Shown: positions 1 to 8,329 of the stretch, in pieces
Position numbering within the stretch: the stretch's first letter is position 1
Layout: each line of letters starts with the position of its first letter
From: Streptomyces paludis
Lineage (GTDB): Bacteria > Actinomycetota > Actinomycetes > Streptomycetales > Streptomycetaceae
Direction of reading: 5' to 3'
Length of the DNA stretch: 64,000 bases
NCBI RefSeq assembly: GCF_003344965.1
Contig: NZ_CP031194.1
Span: forward strand, 4,464,001 to 4,528,000
Translations under genes and position numbers: made by a program
Notes under the pieces: model-generated
Database searches by the model: none
The model's input: the letters and a program-made list of their open reading frames with translations, nothing else
What the model was told of the DNA's origin: nothing

Positions 1-355
1 GGGAATGGGCCCGTCCGTGAGCGAATGGTCAAGAGGAACGATCACCGTTCGCTGGGGATTCTTTCGAAACAGTCGATTGAGTCGTATACGACGCGCAGTG
101 GAACCGCCATGTAACGGCTTGCTCATCATTGCCTCTCATGCCTCGCCAATTTGCAGGCAGGAGACACGTTAGGGCTGCAACTTCATTCCGGTCAACGGGT
201 GCACCTTATGCCTGGCCGCATGTCCATGAGCTTTGCCCCTGCGGCCATTCCGCCGGTATTCGCGTGCACCGTTCCTTGACAGCCCCGGAAACCCATGTGA
301 ATCTCCTAACCCCAGTGCGTGAATCGCCCTGCGGCCCATTGAGAAAGACCTGTAT
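1..355. other. Upstream region of the terpenoid operon
   Basis: No convincing gene is seen in these 355 bases; the open frames here lack a ribosome binding site and a family match. The region must hold the promoter of the terpenoid operon that starts at 356. Its one clear element is the 12-bp palindrome at 81-92. I cannot place a -10/-35 pair with confidence. The left boundary of the gene cluster may lie outside the window. Confidence 0.5.
81..92. promoter_or_regulatory. Perfect 12-bp palindrome, candidate operator
   Basis: GTCGTATACGAC is a perfect inverted repeat about 265 bp upstream of the first terpenoid gene. A palindrome this AT-rich at its centre stands out in this GC-rich sequence and could bind a dimeric regulator. 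No regulator gene is visible next to it, so the role is inference. Confidence 0.3.
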
Positions 356-1408
356 ATGTTACAGTCCCCCAGCCCGATTTCCGCTTTCATCAAGCTCGGC
401 CGGCTGAAGTTCCTGTTCGAGACGATGGTCATCGTCGCTCTGGGCGTCACTCTCGCCGTGGCCGACGAAAACCCCTTCGATCTGCGCTGGTACGTGGTCG
501 CGATGGTGTTCGCCTGGGTCACCCACCTCATGACGCACTACTGCAACGAATACTTCGACCTGGACGCCGACCGTGCGAACGCGGCACCGACCGAGTGGAC
601 CGGAGGCAGCCGCATTCTCGTCAGCGGGCTGCTGCCGCCGAGCGTCAGCCTTTCCGCCGCGTTCGTGCTGCTGTTCGCCGGGGTCGGTCTGCTGTCGGTG
701 ATGCCGGACACGACGGCACGGCTCCTCGGCGTCGCCAGCATGGCCCTGGCCTGGTTCTACACGGCGCCACCGCTGCGCTTCAACTACCGCGGCCTCGGCG
801 AGCTGGCCGCTTCCGCGGTGAGTTACGCACTGGGCCCGCTGCTCGCCTACTACCTGCAAGGGCAAAGAGTTTCGCCGCTCGCCCTTTCGCTGATCGGCAT
901 CGTCTTCGCGCTTCAGTTTCTGCGGCTGCTGACGATGAACCTGTTCGACAGCGCCGGAGACCGGGCGGCCGGCAAACGGACACTCGCGGTGGTGCTGGGC
1001 GAACGCCGGCTGATCGCGACGTACCGCGGCGGGCAGGTCCTCGTATACCTGGCTGTCGCGCTGCTGGCGGTCCTTCAGGTGATCCCGGCACTGGTCGCCG
1101 TGTTGCTGCTGCTCACCGCGGGGATTCCGTTCTGGGTGGGCAGGAATATCCGTACGGCGACCCTGCCCGACAGTGCCCGCAGGGGCACCGTCACTTTCTG
1201 GGCGTCCTCGCATTTGCCCCTGTGCACCATCACCGTCTTCCTCGGCCTGCTCGTCGACAGGTCCATGACGGGATCATCCGTCTCCACCGTATGGCTGGGT
1301 ATCTGCGCGGGGACCACGCTCGCCTTCGGGCTTCTGCTGGTGCATTCGCTCGGCCGGGACGGTCGTCAACGCCGGCCCGCCACCGTGACATCGCAACCCG
1401 CGCCCTGA
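356..1408 (+). CDS. UbiA-family prenyltransferase or UbiA-type terpene cyclase
   Basis: A 350-residue integral membrane protein of the UbiA superfamily. Two Asp-rich motifs that bind the Mg-diphosphate of a prenyl donor are intact: N64-x3-D68-x3-D72 (NEYFDLDAD) and D198-x3-D202 (DSAGD). Hydrophobic segments along the length fit the usual 8-9 helix fold. UbiA enzymes either move a prenyl chain onto an aromatic acceptor or, in the UbiA-type terpene cyclases, ionise and cyclise a prenyl diphosphate. No aromatic-acceptor gene is in view, so a cyclase or diphosphate-removing role is possible. It is the first gene of a tight operon, 28 bp before the polyprenyl synthase. The second codon is TTA, which predicts dependence on the bldA tRNA. 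The ribosome binding site (GAGAAAGA) is modest; the next in-frame ATG is 23 codons later and would cut into the conserved N-terminus. Confidence 0.8.
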   Translation: MLQSPSPISAFIKLGRLKFLFETMVIVALGVTLAVADENPFDLRWYVVAMVFAWVTHLMTHYCNEYFDLDADRANAAPTEWTGGSRILVSGLLPPSVSLSAAFVLLFAGVGLLSVMPDTTARLLGVASMALAWFYTAPPLRFNYRGLGELAASAVSYALGPLLAYYLQGQRVSPLALSLIGIVFALQFLRLLTMNLFDSAGDRAAGKRTLAVVLGERRLIATYRGGQVLVYLAVALLAVLQVIPALVAVLLLLTAGIPFWVGRNIRTATLPDSARRGTVTFWASSHLPLCTITVFLGLLVDRSMTGSSVSTVWLGICAGTTLAFGLLLVHSLGRDGRQRRPATVTSQPAP

Positions 1409-1436
1409 CGGGAAGCCCCCCGAGAGGAACAATCCG

Positions 1437-2474
1437 ATGATGCCCCACACCGATACCGGGCCGGACGCTGCGGCCATCCTGATACGCGCCCGCGATCTCG
1501 TCCTGCCGGAACTGCGCACGGCCGTCGCGCGACTGGATCCCGCGTTGGGCACGATGGCCGGCTACCACTTCGGCTGGAACACCGCGGACGGCCGCCCGGC
1601 CACGGCCCACCCGGGCAAACTGCTCCGCCCCGCGCTCACCGTGCTGGCGGCCGAAGCGGTCGGCGGACTCGGCGCGTCGGTCACCCGGGGCGCGGTGGCG
1701 GTGGAGCTGGTGCACAACTTCAGCCTCATCCACGACGACATCATGGACCGCGACGAACTGCGGCGGGGCAGGCCGACGCTGTGGCGGTGCTTCGACATAC
1801 CGTTCGCCATCATGGTCGGCGACGCGCTCCACGCCCTGGCCTTCGAGTTACTGAGCGAGCAGGACAACCAGCGTGCGTCCCAACTGCTCGGTGCCGCCCT
1901 GCGCGACCTCGTGTCCGGTCAGGCCCGGGACATGGAGTTCAGCGGCCGGTCGTGGCAGTGCGGCGACGCCGTCACGGTCGGGGTCGACGAGTACCGCGAG
2001 ATGGCGATGGCCAAGACGGGTGCGCTGATGTCCGCGGCACTCTCCATCGGCGCCGAACTCGGCGGTGCGCGACCGGAGGTCGTGGCCACCTTCACACAGG
2101 TCGGGCGGCATCTGGGACTCGCCTTCCAGTGCGTGGACGACATTCTCGGTATCTGGGGCGACGAGGCCGTCACGGGCAAGCCGGCGCTGGGTGATCTGCG
2201 CGAGGGCAAGCGCACCCTGCCGTTGCTCGGCGCCCTGGCCACGCCGGACGGCGAGGAACTCGCCGGGATCCTCGCCGGATCCGACCTCGGCGACCCGGAT
2301 CTGCGGCACGCCGCCAAGGTGATCGAACGGGCCGGCGGTCGCGCTCTCACCGAACGGGAAGTGGACCGGCAGATCGCGCTCGCCCGCGCGCTGCTGGCCG
2401 AAGTCCCCACGGAGGCGGCAGTCCAGGCCCGGTTCGACGCTCTCTGCGCAGCCGCTGTCCGGAGGGTCCGATGA
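1437..2474 (+). CDS. Polyprenyl diphosphate synthase (GGPP/GFPP synthase type)
   Basis: A 345-residue trans-isoprenyl diphosphate synthase. The first Asp-rich motif is D100-D-I-M-D104, followed by the usual RRGRPT stretch; the second is D234-D-I-L-G, the variant common in actinomycete enzymes. It should condense IPP with an allylic diphosphate in the cytoplasm to give the C20 or C25 precursor for the flanking terpene enzymes; product length cannot be read reliably from the sequence. A GAGAGGAA ribosome binding site precedes the ATG-ATG start. Its stop overlaps the start of the cyclase-like gene (ATGA), so translation is probably coupled. Codon 138 (1848-1850) is TTA, a second bldA-dependent codon in this operon. 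Confidence 0.9.
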   Translation: MMPHTDTGPDAAAILIRARDLVLPELRTAVARLDPALGTMAGYHFGWNTADGRPATAHPGKLLRPALTVLAAEAVGGLGASVTRGAVAVELVHNFSLIHDDIMDRDELRRGRPTLWRCFDIPFAIMVGDALHALAFELLSEQDNQRASQLLGAALRDLVSGQARDMEFSGRSWQCGDAVTVGVDEYREMAMAKTGALMSAALSIGAELGGARPEVVATFTQVGRHLGLAFQCVDDILGIWGDEAVTGKPALGDLREGKRTLPLLGALATPDGEELAGILAGSDLGDPDLRHAAKVIERAGGRALTEREVDRQIALARALLAEVPTEAAVQARFDALCAAAVRRVR

Positions 2475-4129
2475 GCACGGAGGAGACCCTGACCGGTCAG
2501 GTCGACGCGGCCGTGGCGTCGAGTGTCGCCGCGCTACTGGCGGCACAGGACGCCGACGGCGGCTGGCCGAACCCGCGCGCGTCCTCGGTGCCGTGCACGG
2601 CCGCCGCCCTGGTGGCCCTGCACCTCGTCGACCGGCCGAACTCCGCCGACCTGGTCAAGGCCGGCGTTGAATGGCTGATGGGGGCACGCAACGCCGACGG
2701 CGGCTGGGCCACCATCGCCGGCCGCCCGACCGACTTCGCGGCCACCTCCGCGGCCATGGCGGCGCTGCACCTGATCGCGCCGCAGGAGTCGGAGGACGCC
2801 GTCCGTACCGGGTTCGAGGTGCTCGAACGCTGGGGCGGGGTGGCCGGCTATCCGGACCCGGCCATCACCCAGATGGCAGGCCTGGCCTTCTCCCTCGCCG
2901 ACCTGTACGACGCCGCGGACGTACCCCGGATGCCCACGGAAATGCTCCTGCTGCCGGGCCCGCTGCGCCGCCGGGTGCTGTCCTTCCTGACGGTGCCCTT
3001 CATCGCCCACGTGCTGCTCCAGGCGAAGCAACGCCCGGGCAACGTGCTCACCCGCGGGATCGACCGGGTCACCCGTCCCGCGGCGCTGCGTCTCCTCACG
3101 GAGATCACCGAACAGGAGGGCGGTGTCGGCTCGTTCGGCGCCGACCCGTGGCTGTCCGCACTGGTCGCCACGGGACTCTCGGTCAACGGACTCAGACCCG
3201 ATCTGGTGGAAGCCGTACTCGGCTACCTCCGGATGACCGTGCAGCCCGACGGATCGTGGCAGACGCTGCACGGGATGCAGGTCGAGAAGGTCGAGGTGAC
3301 CGGTCCCGCCTATGTCGTCTCGGCCCTCGGCACGGCCGGCCTCGCCACCGATCCACGCCTGCGCCGCGCCCGTGCCTGGCTGGGTGACTTCCAGCAGCAG
3401 AAGGGCTTCCCGGCGTACGACTGCCCGCCCGGCGGCTGGACGTGGTCCGGCGCACAGGGCTGGCCGAACGTGCTGGACTCGCTCGCGGTGCTCAAGGCAC
3501 TCGCCCAGGACGAGAACGACGCCGCCGCGGCGCAGCGGTTGCGGACGGGTGTCGACTGGCTGCTCGAACGGCAGGACCGGCGCGGGACGTGGAGCACGTT
3601 CGTCCGCAACAGCCTGCTGCCCGCCGACGGCCCGTGCCCGTTCAGCACCGCCGAGGCCGCGCTGCTCCTGCTGGACCTGAACAAGGGAGCCGACCCGCGC
3701 GCGGACCGCGCGATCCGGTGGCTCCTGCGGCATCCGAACCCCGACGGGTCCTACTCGGCGACCTGGCACCGCGGCGGTGTGGCCGCCACCTCGGTGGCCT
3801 GGCGGGCGTTCTCCCGCGCCGGTCTCGCCGGCCATCCGGTGGCCGGAAAGGCACGGCAGTGGTTGCTGAACGCCCAGCAGCCGGACGGCTCCTGGGGCAC
3901 CCCTGAGGAGACCGGGTGGGCGCTGCGCGCCCTGGTCGGCACAGGCGCCGAGGACTCCACGCGCCGCGCCGCCTCGTGGCTGGTGGCGAACCAGCGCCCC
4001 GACGGCAGCTGGCGGCCCGGCGAGTCGGGCGTCTACATACGTGACCATGTGCACTACCCCGACCATATGATCGCGCAGGGCCTCGTCCTGGAAGCGCTGG
4101 TCGCCTACCGCGACGAGGAAAGCCGATGA
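2471..4129 (+). CDS. Squalene-hopene-cyclase-like protein with degenerate DXDD motif
   Basis: A 552-residue protein built of QW-type prenyltransferase/squalene-cyclase repeats: QDADGGW, RNADGGW, QPDGSW, QDRRGTW, QQPDGSWG and QRPDGSW are all visible, spread over two alpha-alpha barrels as in class II terpene cyclases. The length is shorter than hopene cyclases (about 630). The block GGWTW...GWPNVLDSLAVL aligns with the hopene cyclase segment GGWAF...YYPDVDDTAVVV, so the acid motif DXDD reads N333-V-L-D336; the position of the catalytic general acid is Leu335 and only the last Asp remains. It may use a different acid, act on an epoxide made by the next gene, or serve as a non-cyclising partner. 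It overlaps both neighbours by four bases (ATGA), which ties it to the same pathway. The family is confident; the reaction is not. Confidence 0.8.
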   Translation: MSTEETLTGQVDAAVASSVAALLAAQDADGGWPNPRASSVPCTAAALVALHLVDRPNSADLVKAGVEWLMGARNADGGWATIAGRPTDFAATSAAMAALHLIAPQESEDAVRTGFEVLERWGGVAGYPDPAITQMAGLAFSLADLYDAADVPRMPTEMLLLPGPLRRRVLSFLTVPFIAHVLLQAKQRPGNVLTRGIDRVTRPAALRLLTEITEQEGGVGSFGADPWLSALVATGLSVNGLRPDLVEAVLGYLRMTVQPDGSWQTLHGMQVEKVEVTGPAYVVSALGTAGLATDPRLRRARAWLGDFQQQKGFPAYDCPPGGWTWSGAQGWPNVLDSLAVLKALAQDENDAAAAQRLRTGVDWLLERQDRRGTWSTFVRNSLLPADGPCPFSTAEAALLLLDLNKGADPRADRAIRWLLRHPNPDGSYSATWHRGGVAATSVAWRAFSRAGLAGHPVAGKARQWLLNAQQPDGSWGTPEETGWALRALVGTGAEDSTRRAASWLVANQRPDGSWRPGESGVYIRDHVHYPDHMIAQGLVLEALVAYRDEESR

Positions 4130-5373
4130 CCTACGACGTGGTGGTGTGCGGCGCCGGTGTGGGGGGCCTGCTGTGCGCCCACGCCCTGGGCGCGCGAGGT
4201 CTTCGCGTCCTTCTGCTGGAGAAGCTGAGCGCACCTGTCCCGCTGGCCAAGGGTGAGGTTCTCCAGCCGAGTTCGCTGCCCATCCTGCGCGAACTGGGCC
4301 TACTGCCCCGGCTCGTCGAGCGGGGCGCGGTGGAACTGAGCCGCCTGGTGGTGCGCGGCGCCGACGGCGCGTCCCTGCTGGCGTTCGACTACTCCGGACT
4401 GGAGGGGAGCGACCGGACGCTGCTCGCGCTGGACTACGCCGAGATCCTCGACGTGTTCGGCGAAGCCCTGCCGGAAACGGTGACCTGCCGACGCGGTGCC
4501 ACGGTGACCGAGTTGCTGCGCGACCCGGCCGGGCGGCGGGTCACCGGCGTGGGCTTCACCGCCCAGGGAGACCACGAGAGCGCGATCGCGCCCTTGGTGG
4601 TAGCTGCGGACGGCGTCTCCTCCCGGCTGCGCAAACTCGCCGGAATAGCCGCACAGCCGGTCAGGTACGGCCACCGTCTGGTGTCGTTCGAGCTGTCCGG
4701 AGTGGAGAGTCCGGCACCCGAGGTGACCGCCTACATGACCCCGGGGGGCCTGCGCCTCTTCTACCCGCTGCCCGGCGACCGGGGCAGGCTGTACGTCCAG
4801 ATGGCCCCGGAGTCGTTGCGGCGGATGAACCGGGCCGAGCCGGCCGAGTGGTGTGCCGCCGTCTGCACGGACACCGCCCCGCTGGCTCCGTTGCGCGAGC
4901 GGCTGCGGAACTGCGTCGGCACCCGGCAGGTGCACACGGTGTGGCGCTTCAGCGCGTCCCGTCTGACCGTGCCCGGCATGGCGCTGGTGGGTGAGTCGGC
5001 GCACTCCGTGCATCCGATGGCCGCGCAGGGCATGAATACCGCCATCGCGGACGCCCGCACGCTCGCCGATCAGTTCACGTCCGGTCCGCTCGCACCGGAC
5101 GCCGTGGACGACGCGCTGGTCCGGTACGAGGCACAGCGCGGCGCGTGGATCCGGCACATCGACCTGATGAGCCACGACGCGACCAGAATGGTCACCAGCA
5201 CGTCGCGGGCCGGGAGGGCCTTCGGGCGGCATGTGCTGCGGAGGATGGGCGGCAATCCCCGGCTGCGCCACATCGCCACCCACAACCTCGCGGGCTACGG
5301 CATGCGGCCGTTCACCGTGCTCGACCGGCTGCACCAAGTGGGTCTTCCCGACCTGCGGTCGGCCCCCGTATGA
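4126..5373 (+). CDS. FAD-dependent monooxygenase/epoxidase-like oxidoreductase
   Basis: A 415-residue flavoprotein of the UbiH/squalene-epoxidase/geranylgeranyl-reductase superfamily. The N-terminal dinucleotide fold shows GAGVGG (residues 9-14) and an acidic E at the end of the second strand (LLLEK). The second FAD motif, usually GDAAH...P..GQG.N, reads G289-E-S-A-H-S-V-H-P-M-A-A-Q-G-M-N, with Glu in place of the usual Asp. It overlaps the cyclase-like gene by four bases and is last in the operon. In terpenoid clusters such enzymes epoxidise the terminal alkene to prime cyclisation, or reduce prenyl double bonds; the former fits the presence of a cyclase-like partner lacking its usual acid. 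That link is inference. Confidence 0.75.
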   Translation: MTYDVVVCGAGVGGLLCAHALGARGLRVLLLEKLSAPVPLAKGEVLQPSSLPILRELGLLPRLVERGAVELSRLVVRGADGASLLAFDYSGLEGSDRTLLALDYAEILDVFGEALPETVTCRRGATVTELLRDPAGRRVTGVGFTAQGDHESAIAPLVVAADGVSSRLRKLAGIAAQPVRYGHRLVSFELSGVESPAPEVTAYMTPGGLRLFYPLPGDRGRLYVQMAPESLRRMNRAEPAEWCAAVCTDTAPLAPLRERLRNCVGTRQVHTVWRFSASRLTVPGMALVGESAHSVHPMAAQGMNTAIADARTLADQFTSGPLAPDAVDDALVRYEAQRGAWIRHIDLMSHDATRMVTSTSRAGRAFGRHVLRRMGGNPRLRHIATHNLAGYGMRPFTVLDRLHQVGLPDLRSAPV

Positions 5374-5465
5374 GGTCCGGTACGGTCCGCTCCGGCAACC
5401 GCACCGTGCACACCGTCTCCACCTGCGGCCGGCGGCCTGTGTCCACAGACAGGTCGGCTGCCGCG

Positions 5466-6713
5466 CTACCGCGACGGTCCGCCCAGGAAGTCGGCCACGT
5501 TCACGAAGCCCTTCCGCTGCGCCACCAGCCGTCCCTTCCGTACGACTTGGAAGGTCACATCGCCGTTCACGATGCGCGGGAAGCCCGGGGTGCCCAGCAT
5601 GTCCTCGTAGCGCCAGCGCAGCGGCGGGGTGAGGCCGCCCGTGTCGACCTCCGCGCCGTGGTCGAGGGCGTTGGTGAGGGAGCCCGCGGTGATCTTGTCG
5701 GTGCGCAGGGACTCGATGACCGAGCTGAGCGCCGTGTACGCGATCCAGGTGGTCTGCGCGCCCGGGTCCGCCGGGTCGATGTCGTCGTCCCCGAAGGCGT
5801 ACTTCTCGATGACCTCGCGCATCGGCTGCCACGCGGGATCGCTCGCGGGCGGGTACCAGCCGGTGAAGTACGCGCCCTCGAAGGGGCCGTTCTTGCCGCC
5901 CGTACGGTCGATGAGGGACTGGCCGACGCTGCCGAGGACGGAGGAGACACGGATGGTCCGGCCATCGGCGGGGACACGGCGGTAGGAGTCAAAAAACGTT
6001 TCTGTACGGTCGCCGAGCACGGCCGTCACACAGCCGCCGTCGCCCGCCCGCCCGCGCGCCTGCTCCGCCGCGCCCGCGTACGCCGTGGCGCTCTCGGGCG
6101 CGCGGATATCGGCGGCGCGGGCCCGGCGGCCGGTGGCGAGGCCGGAGTCGAGCAGATCCGCGAAGTCGTCGCCGGTGGTGGTGTCGGGCCGGACGAGCGC
6201 GGTCCCGGCGCAGTCGCGGGCGAGCTGCCGCCCGTTGCCCGCGAGCAGCGTCGCCTGACCGCCGTTGACCGGATACGACATAAAGCTGGTGAACTCCTCG
6301 GCGGCGATCCCGTAACCGCCGAGATACGGGATGGCCGCGGCCTCCAGCGGCGCCATGAACTCCCGGCCGTGCTGGCTGTACGAGCCGACGACCGCCACCG
6401 CGTTCGCCTTGACGGCGCGCCGCGCGCAGTCCGCCGCGTGCGCCGGGTCGTTGCGTTCGTTGCAGGTCAGGACCCGCAGCTCATGGCCGTCGATACCGCC
6501 GGCCGCGTTGACGTACCGGGCGTACGCCTGCGCCATGGCCGGCATGCCGGGCCGGTTGGTGGCATCGGTGCCGCTCGGCGCCCAGGTCATGACGGTGACC
6601 GGGGCGCGGTCGCCGTCCGAGCCGCCGGGCAGCGCGCCGCACCCCGCGACGAGGGAGGGGACGAGGAGCAGCGACACGCTGGCGAGGGCTGTGCGGAGCC
6701 TACGTACGGTCAT
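5466..6713 (-). CDS. ABC transporter substrate-binding lipoprotein (Leu/Ile/Val-binding fold)
   Basis: A 415-residue exported lipoprotein. The N-terminus has twin Arg-containing basic residues, a hydrophobic core and the lipobox L-V-A-G-C25, so it should be lipid-anchored on the outer face of the membrane. The body resembles periplasmic-binding-protein family 6 (branched-chain amino acid receptor type): an early TWAPSGTDAT strand, MAQAYARYVNAAGGIDGHEL, then a region binding a small ligand in two lobes. No permease or ATPase gene is adjacent, so the partner transporter and ligand are unknown. The ATG at 6713 is chosen because it places a complete signal peptide at the start; longer open frames upstream have no signal. 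It converges on the terpenoid operon with 92 bp between stops. Confidence 0.75.
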   Translation of the reverse strand: MTVRRLRTALASVSLLLVPSLVAGCGALPGGSDGDRAPVTVMTWAPSGTDATNRPGMPAMAQAYARYVNAAGGIDGHELRVLTCNERNDPAHAADCARRAVKANAVAVVGSYSQHGREFMAPLEAAAIPYLGGYGIAAEEFTSFMSYPVNGGQATLLAGNGRQLARDCAGTALVRPDTTTGDDFADLLDSGLATGRRARAADIRAPESATAYAGAAEQARGRAGDGGCVTAVLGDRTETFFDSYRRVPADGRTIRVSSVLGSVGQSLIDRTGGKNGPFEGAYFTGWYPPASDPAWQPMREVIEKYAFGDDDIDPADPGAQTTWIAYTALSSVIESLRTDKITAGSLTNALDHGAEVDTGGLTPPLRWRYEDMLGTPGFPRIVNGDVTFQVVRKGRLVAQRKGFVNVADFLGGPSR

Positions 6714-6840
6714 ACATGCGCACACTTCCGGCCCCGGGGTAACACTGGGCTGTGCGGTGATCAACTGTCGGTTACGGGAAGGTGAATTGCGGGGGCCCGG
6801 TGCTCCGCGCCGGCGCGGAACGTACGTAAAGTCGACGACT

Positions 6841-7338
6841 GTGCAGCAAGGTTCCGAGAACTCTTCCCGTCCCGCCCGTCGCTCCCCCACCATGGGCGGC
6901 ATGCCGCTGAATGACATGCCGTGGTGGCGCTGGCGCAGCAACGTGCGCTCGGCGCTGCACATGCTTTCCGACCCCGTCTTCCACCAGGAGTGCTGGCTGG
7001 CCGGCCTCGAAGGATACGGCGACGTCACCGACGCCGTGTACCGGCTGGTCGAGGACACCTGGCTGGACAACTGGTCCGCCGAGAAATACGTCGGCACGAT
7101 CTTCCGCGACTCCGGCGAGGCCGCGCTCGTCGATGTCGCCGTGCTGCGGGTGCTGCGGATCATGCACCAGGTCGGCGCGGACGCGCCGGTCTCCGCGTAT
7201 CTGGAGCACCACGGCTGGCCGGAGGCGGTACGGGCGGCCCGCGAGGCCCACGTACGGCTGGCGGTGAGCGACGGGGACGACCCGGACACGGTGCCGCAGT
7301 CGCTGGACGCGCTGCGGATGGTCACCCGGTCCGGGTGA
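6841..7338 (+). CDS. Conserved actinomycete hypothetical protein
   Basis: A 165-residue soluble protein (113-residue if measured only from the well-ordered part) with no domain I can name. It has a Trp-rich start (MPWWRWRSNVRSALHML) followed by helical segments such as WSAEKYVGTIFRDS and LRVLRIMHQVGADAPVSAYL. I recall similar proteins in streptomycetes next to metabolic genes, but no function. The GTG at 6841 is used as the start because the preceding residues look conserved; the ATG at 6892 is a credible alternative. It is divergent from the lipoprotein gene and sits 60 bp before purU, so the two may be co-transcribed. Confidence 0.6.
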   Translation: MQQGSENSSRPARRSPTMGGMPLNDMPWWRWRSNVRSALHMLSDPVFHQECWLAGLEGYGDVTDAVYRLVEDTWLDNWSAEKYVGTIFRDSGEAALVDVAVLRVLRIMHQVGADAPVSAYLEHHGWPEAVRAAREAHVRLAVSDGDDPDTVPQSLDALRMVTRSG

Positions 7339-7398
7339 CGTGTCCGCCGTACGGGAGAGGATCACGCCCCCGGCACGGATGTGGGATCCTCTGAGGTC

Positions 7399-8295
7399 AT
7401 GAGTACCGCCCCGCAGCCACCTGCCGCCGCCGCGCCCCCCGCCCTGTCCGACCAGTACGTCCTGACGCTGTCCTGCCCGGACAAACAGGGCATCGTGCAC
7501 GCCGTGTCGAGCTATCTCTTCATGACCGGCTGCAACATCGAGGACAGCCAGCAGTTCGGGGACCACGACACGGGCCTCTTCTTCATGCGGGTGCACTTCT
7601 CGGCGGGCGCCCCCGTCACGGTGGAGAAGCTGCGGGCGAGCTTCGCCGCGATCGGTGACTCGTTCCGTATGGAGTGGCAGATCCACCGCGCCGACGAGCG
7701 CATGCGCGTGGTGCTCATGGTCAGCCGGTTCGGCCACTGCCTGAACGACCTGCTGTTCCGGGCCTCCATCGGCGCGCTGCCGGTGGAGATCGTGGCCGTC
7801 GTCTCGAACCACCAGGACTTCGCCGAGCTGGCCGCCTCGTACCACATCCCGTTCCACCACATCCCCGTCACCAAGGACACCAAGGCCGCCGCCGAGGCGG
7901 AGCTGCTGGAGCTGGTACGGGCGGAGCGGGTGGAGCTGGTGGTGCTGGCGCGCTATATGCAGGTCATCTCGGACGATCTGTGCAAGCAGCTCAACGGGCG
8001 GATCATCAACATCCACCACTCCTTCCTGCCGAGCTTCAAGGGCGCGCGCCCCTACCACCAGGCGCACGCGCGCGGTGTGAAGCTGATCGGCGCGACCTCG
8101 CACTACGTGACGGCGGATCTCGACGAGGGCCCGATCATCGAGCAGGAGGTCCAGCGCGTCGGCCACCAGGTCACGCCCGACCAGCTCGTGGCGATCGGCC
8201 GGGACGTGGAGTGCCGGGCGCTGGCGCGCGCGGTGAAGTGGCACGCCGAGCACCGGATCCTGCTCAACGGGCACCGTACGGTCGTCTTCGGCTGA
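7399..8295 (+). CDS. purU: Formyltetrahydrofolate deformylase
   Basis: A 298-residue enzyme that hydrolyses 10-formyl-tetrahydrofolate to formate and tetrahydrofolate, balancing one-carbon pools for purine synthesis. The N-terminal ACT domain is seen in YVLTLSCPDKQGIVHAVSSYL, and the formyltransferase domain has the substrate-binding stretch INIHHSFLPSFKGA and the catalytic segment ATSHYVTADLDEGPII with the conserved Asp. Length is normal for the family. The ATG at 7399 matches the usual Pro/Ala-rich N-terminus of streptomycete PurU; a GTG at 7381 would add only six residues. Confidence 0.93.
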   Translation: MSTAPQPPAAAAPPALSDQYVLTLSCPDKQGIVHAVSSYLFMTGCNIEDSQQFGDHDTGLFFMRVHFSAGAPVTVEKLRASFAAIGDSFRMEWQIHRADERMRVVLMVSRFGHCLNDLLFRASIGALPVEIVAVVSNHQDFAELAASYHIPFHHIPVTKDTKAAAEAELLELVRAERVELVVLARYMQVISDDLCKQLNGRIINIHHSFLPSFKGARPYHQAHARGVKLIGATSHYVTADLDEGPIIEQEVQRVGHQVTPDQLVAIGRDVECRALARAVKWHAEHRILLNGHRTVVFG

Positions 8296-8329
8296 GGCGT
8301 AACGCCCACTTGACCTTCCGGTCCGGCGA

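Noticed and set aside
2534..4234. A 566-codon minus-strand frame opposite the cyclase-like gene
   Set aside because: Antisense of an intact QW-repeat protein, with composition typical of shadow frames.
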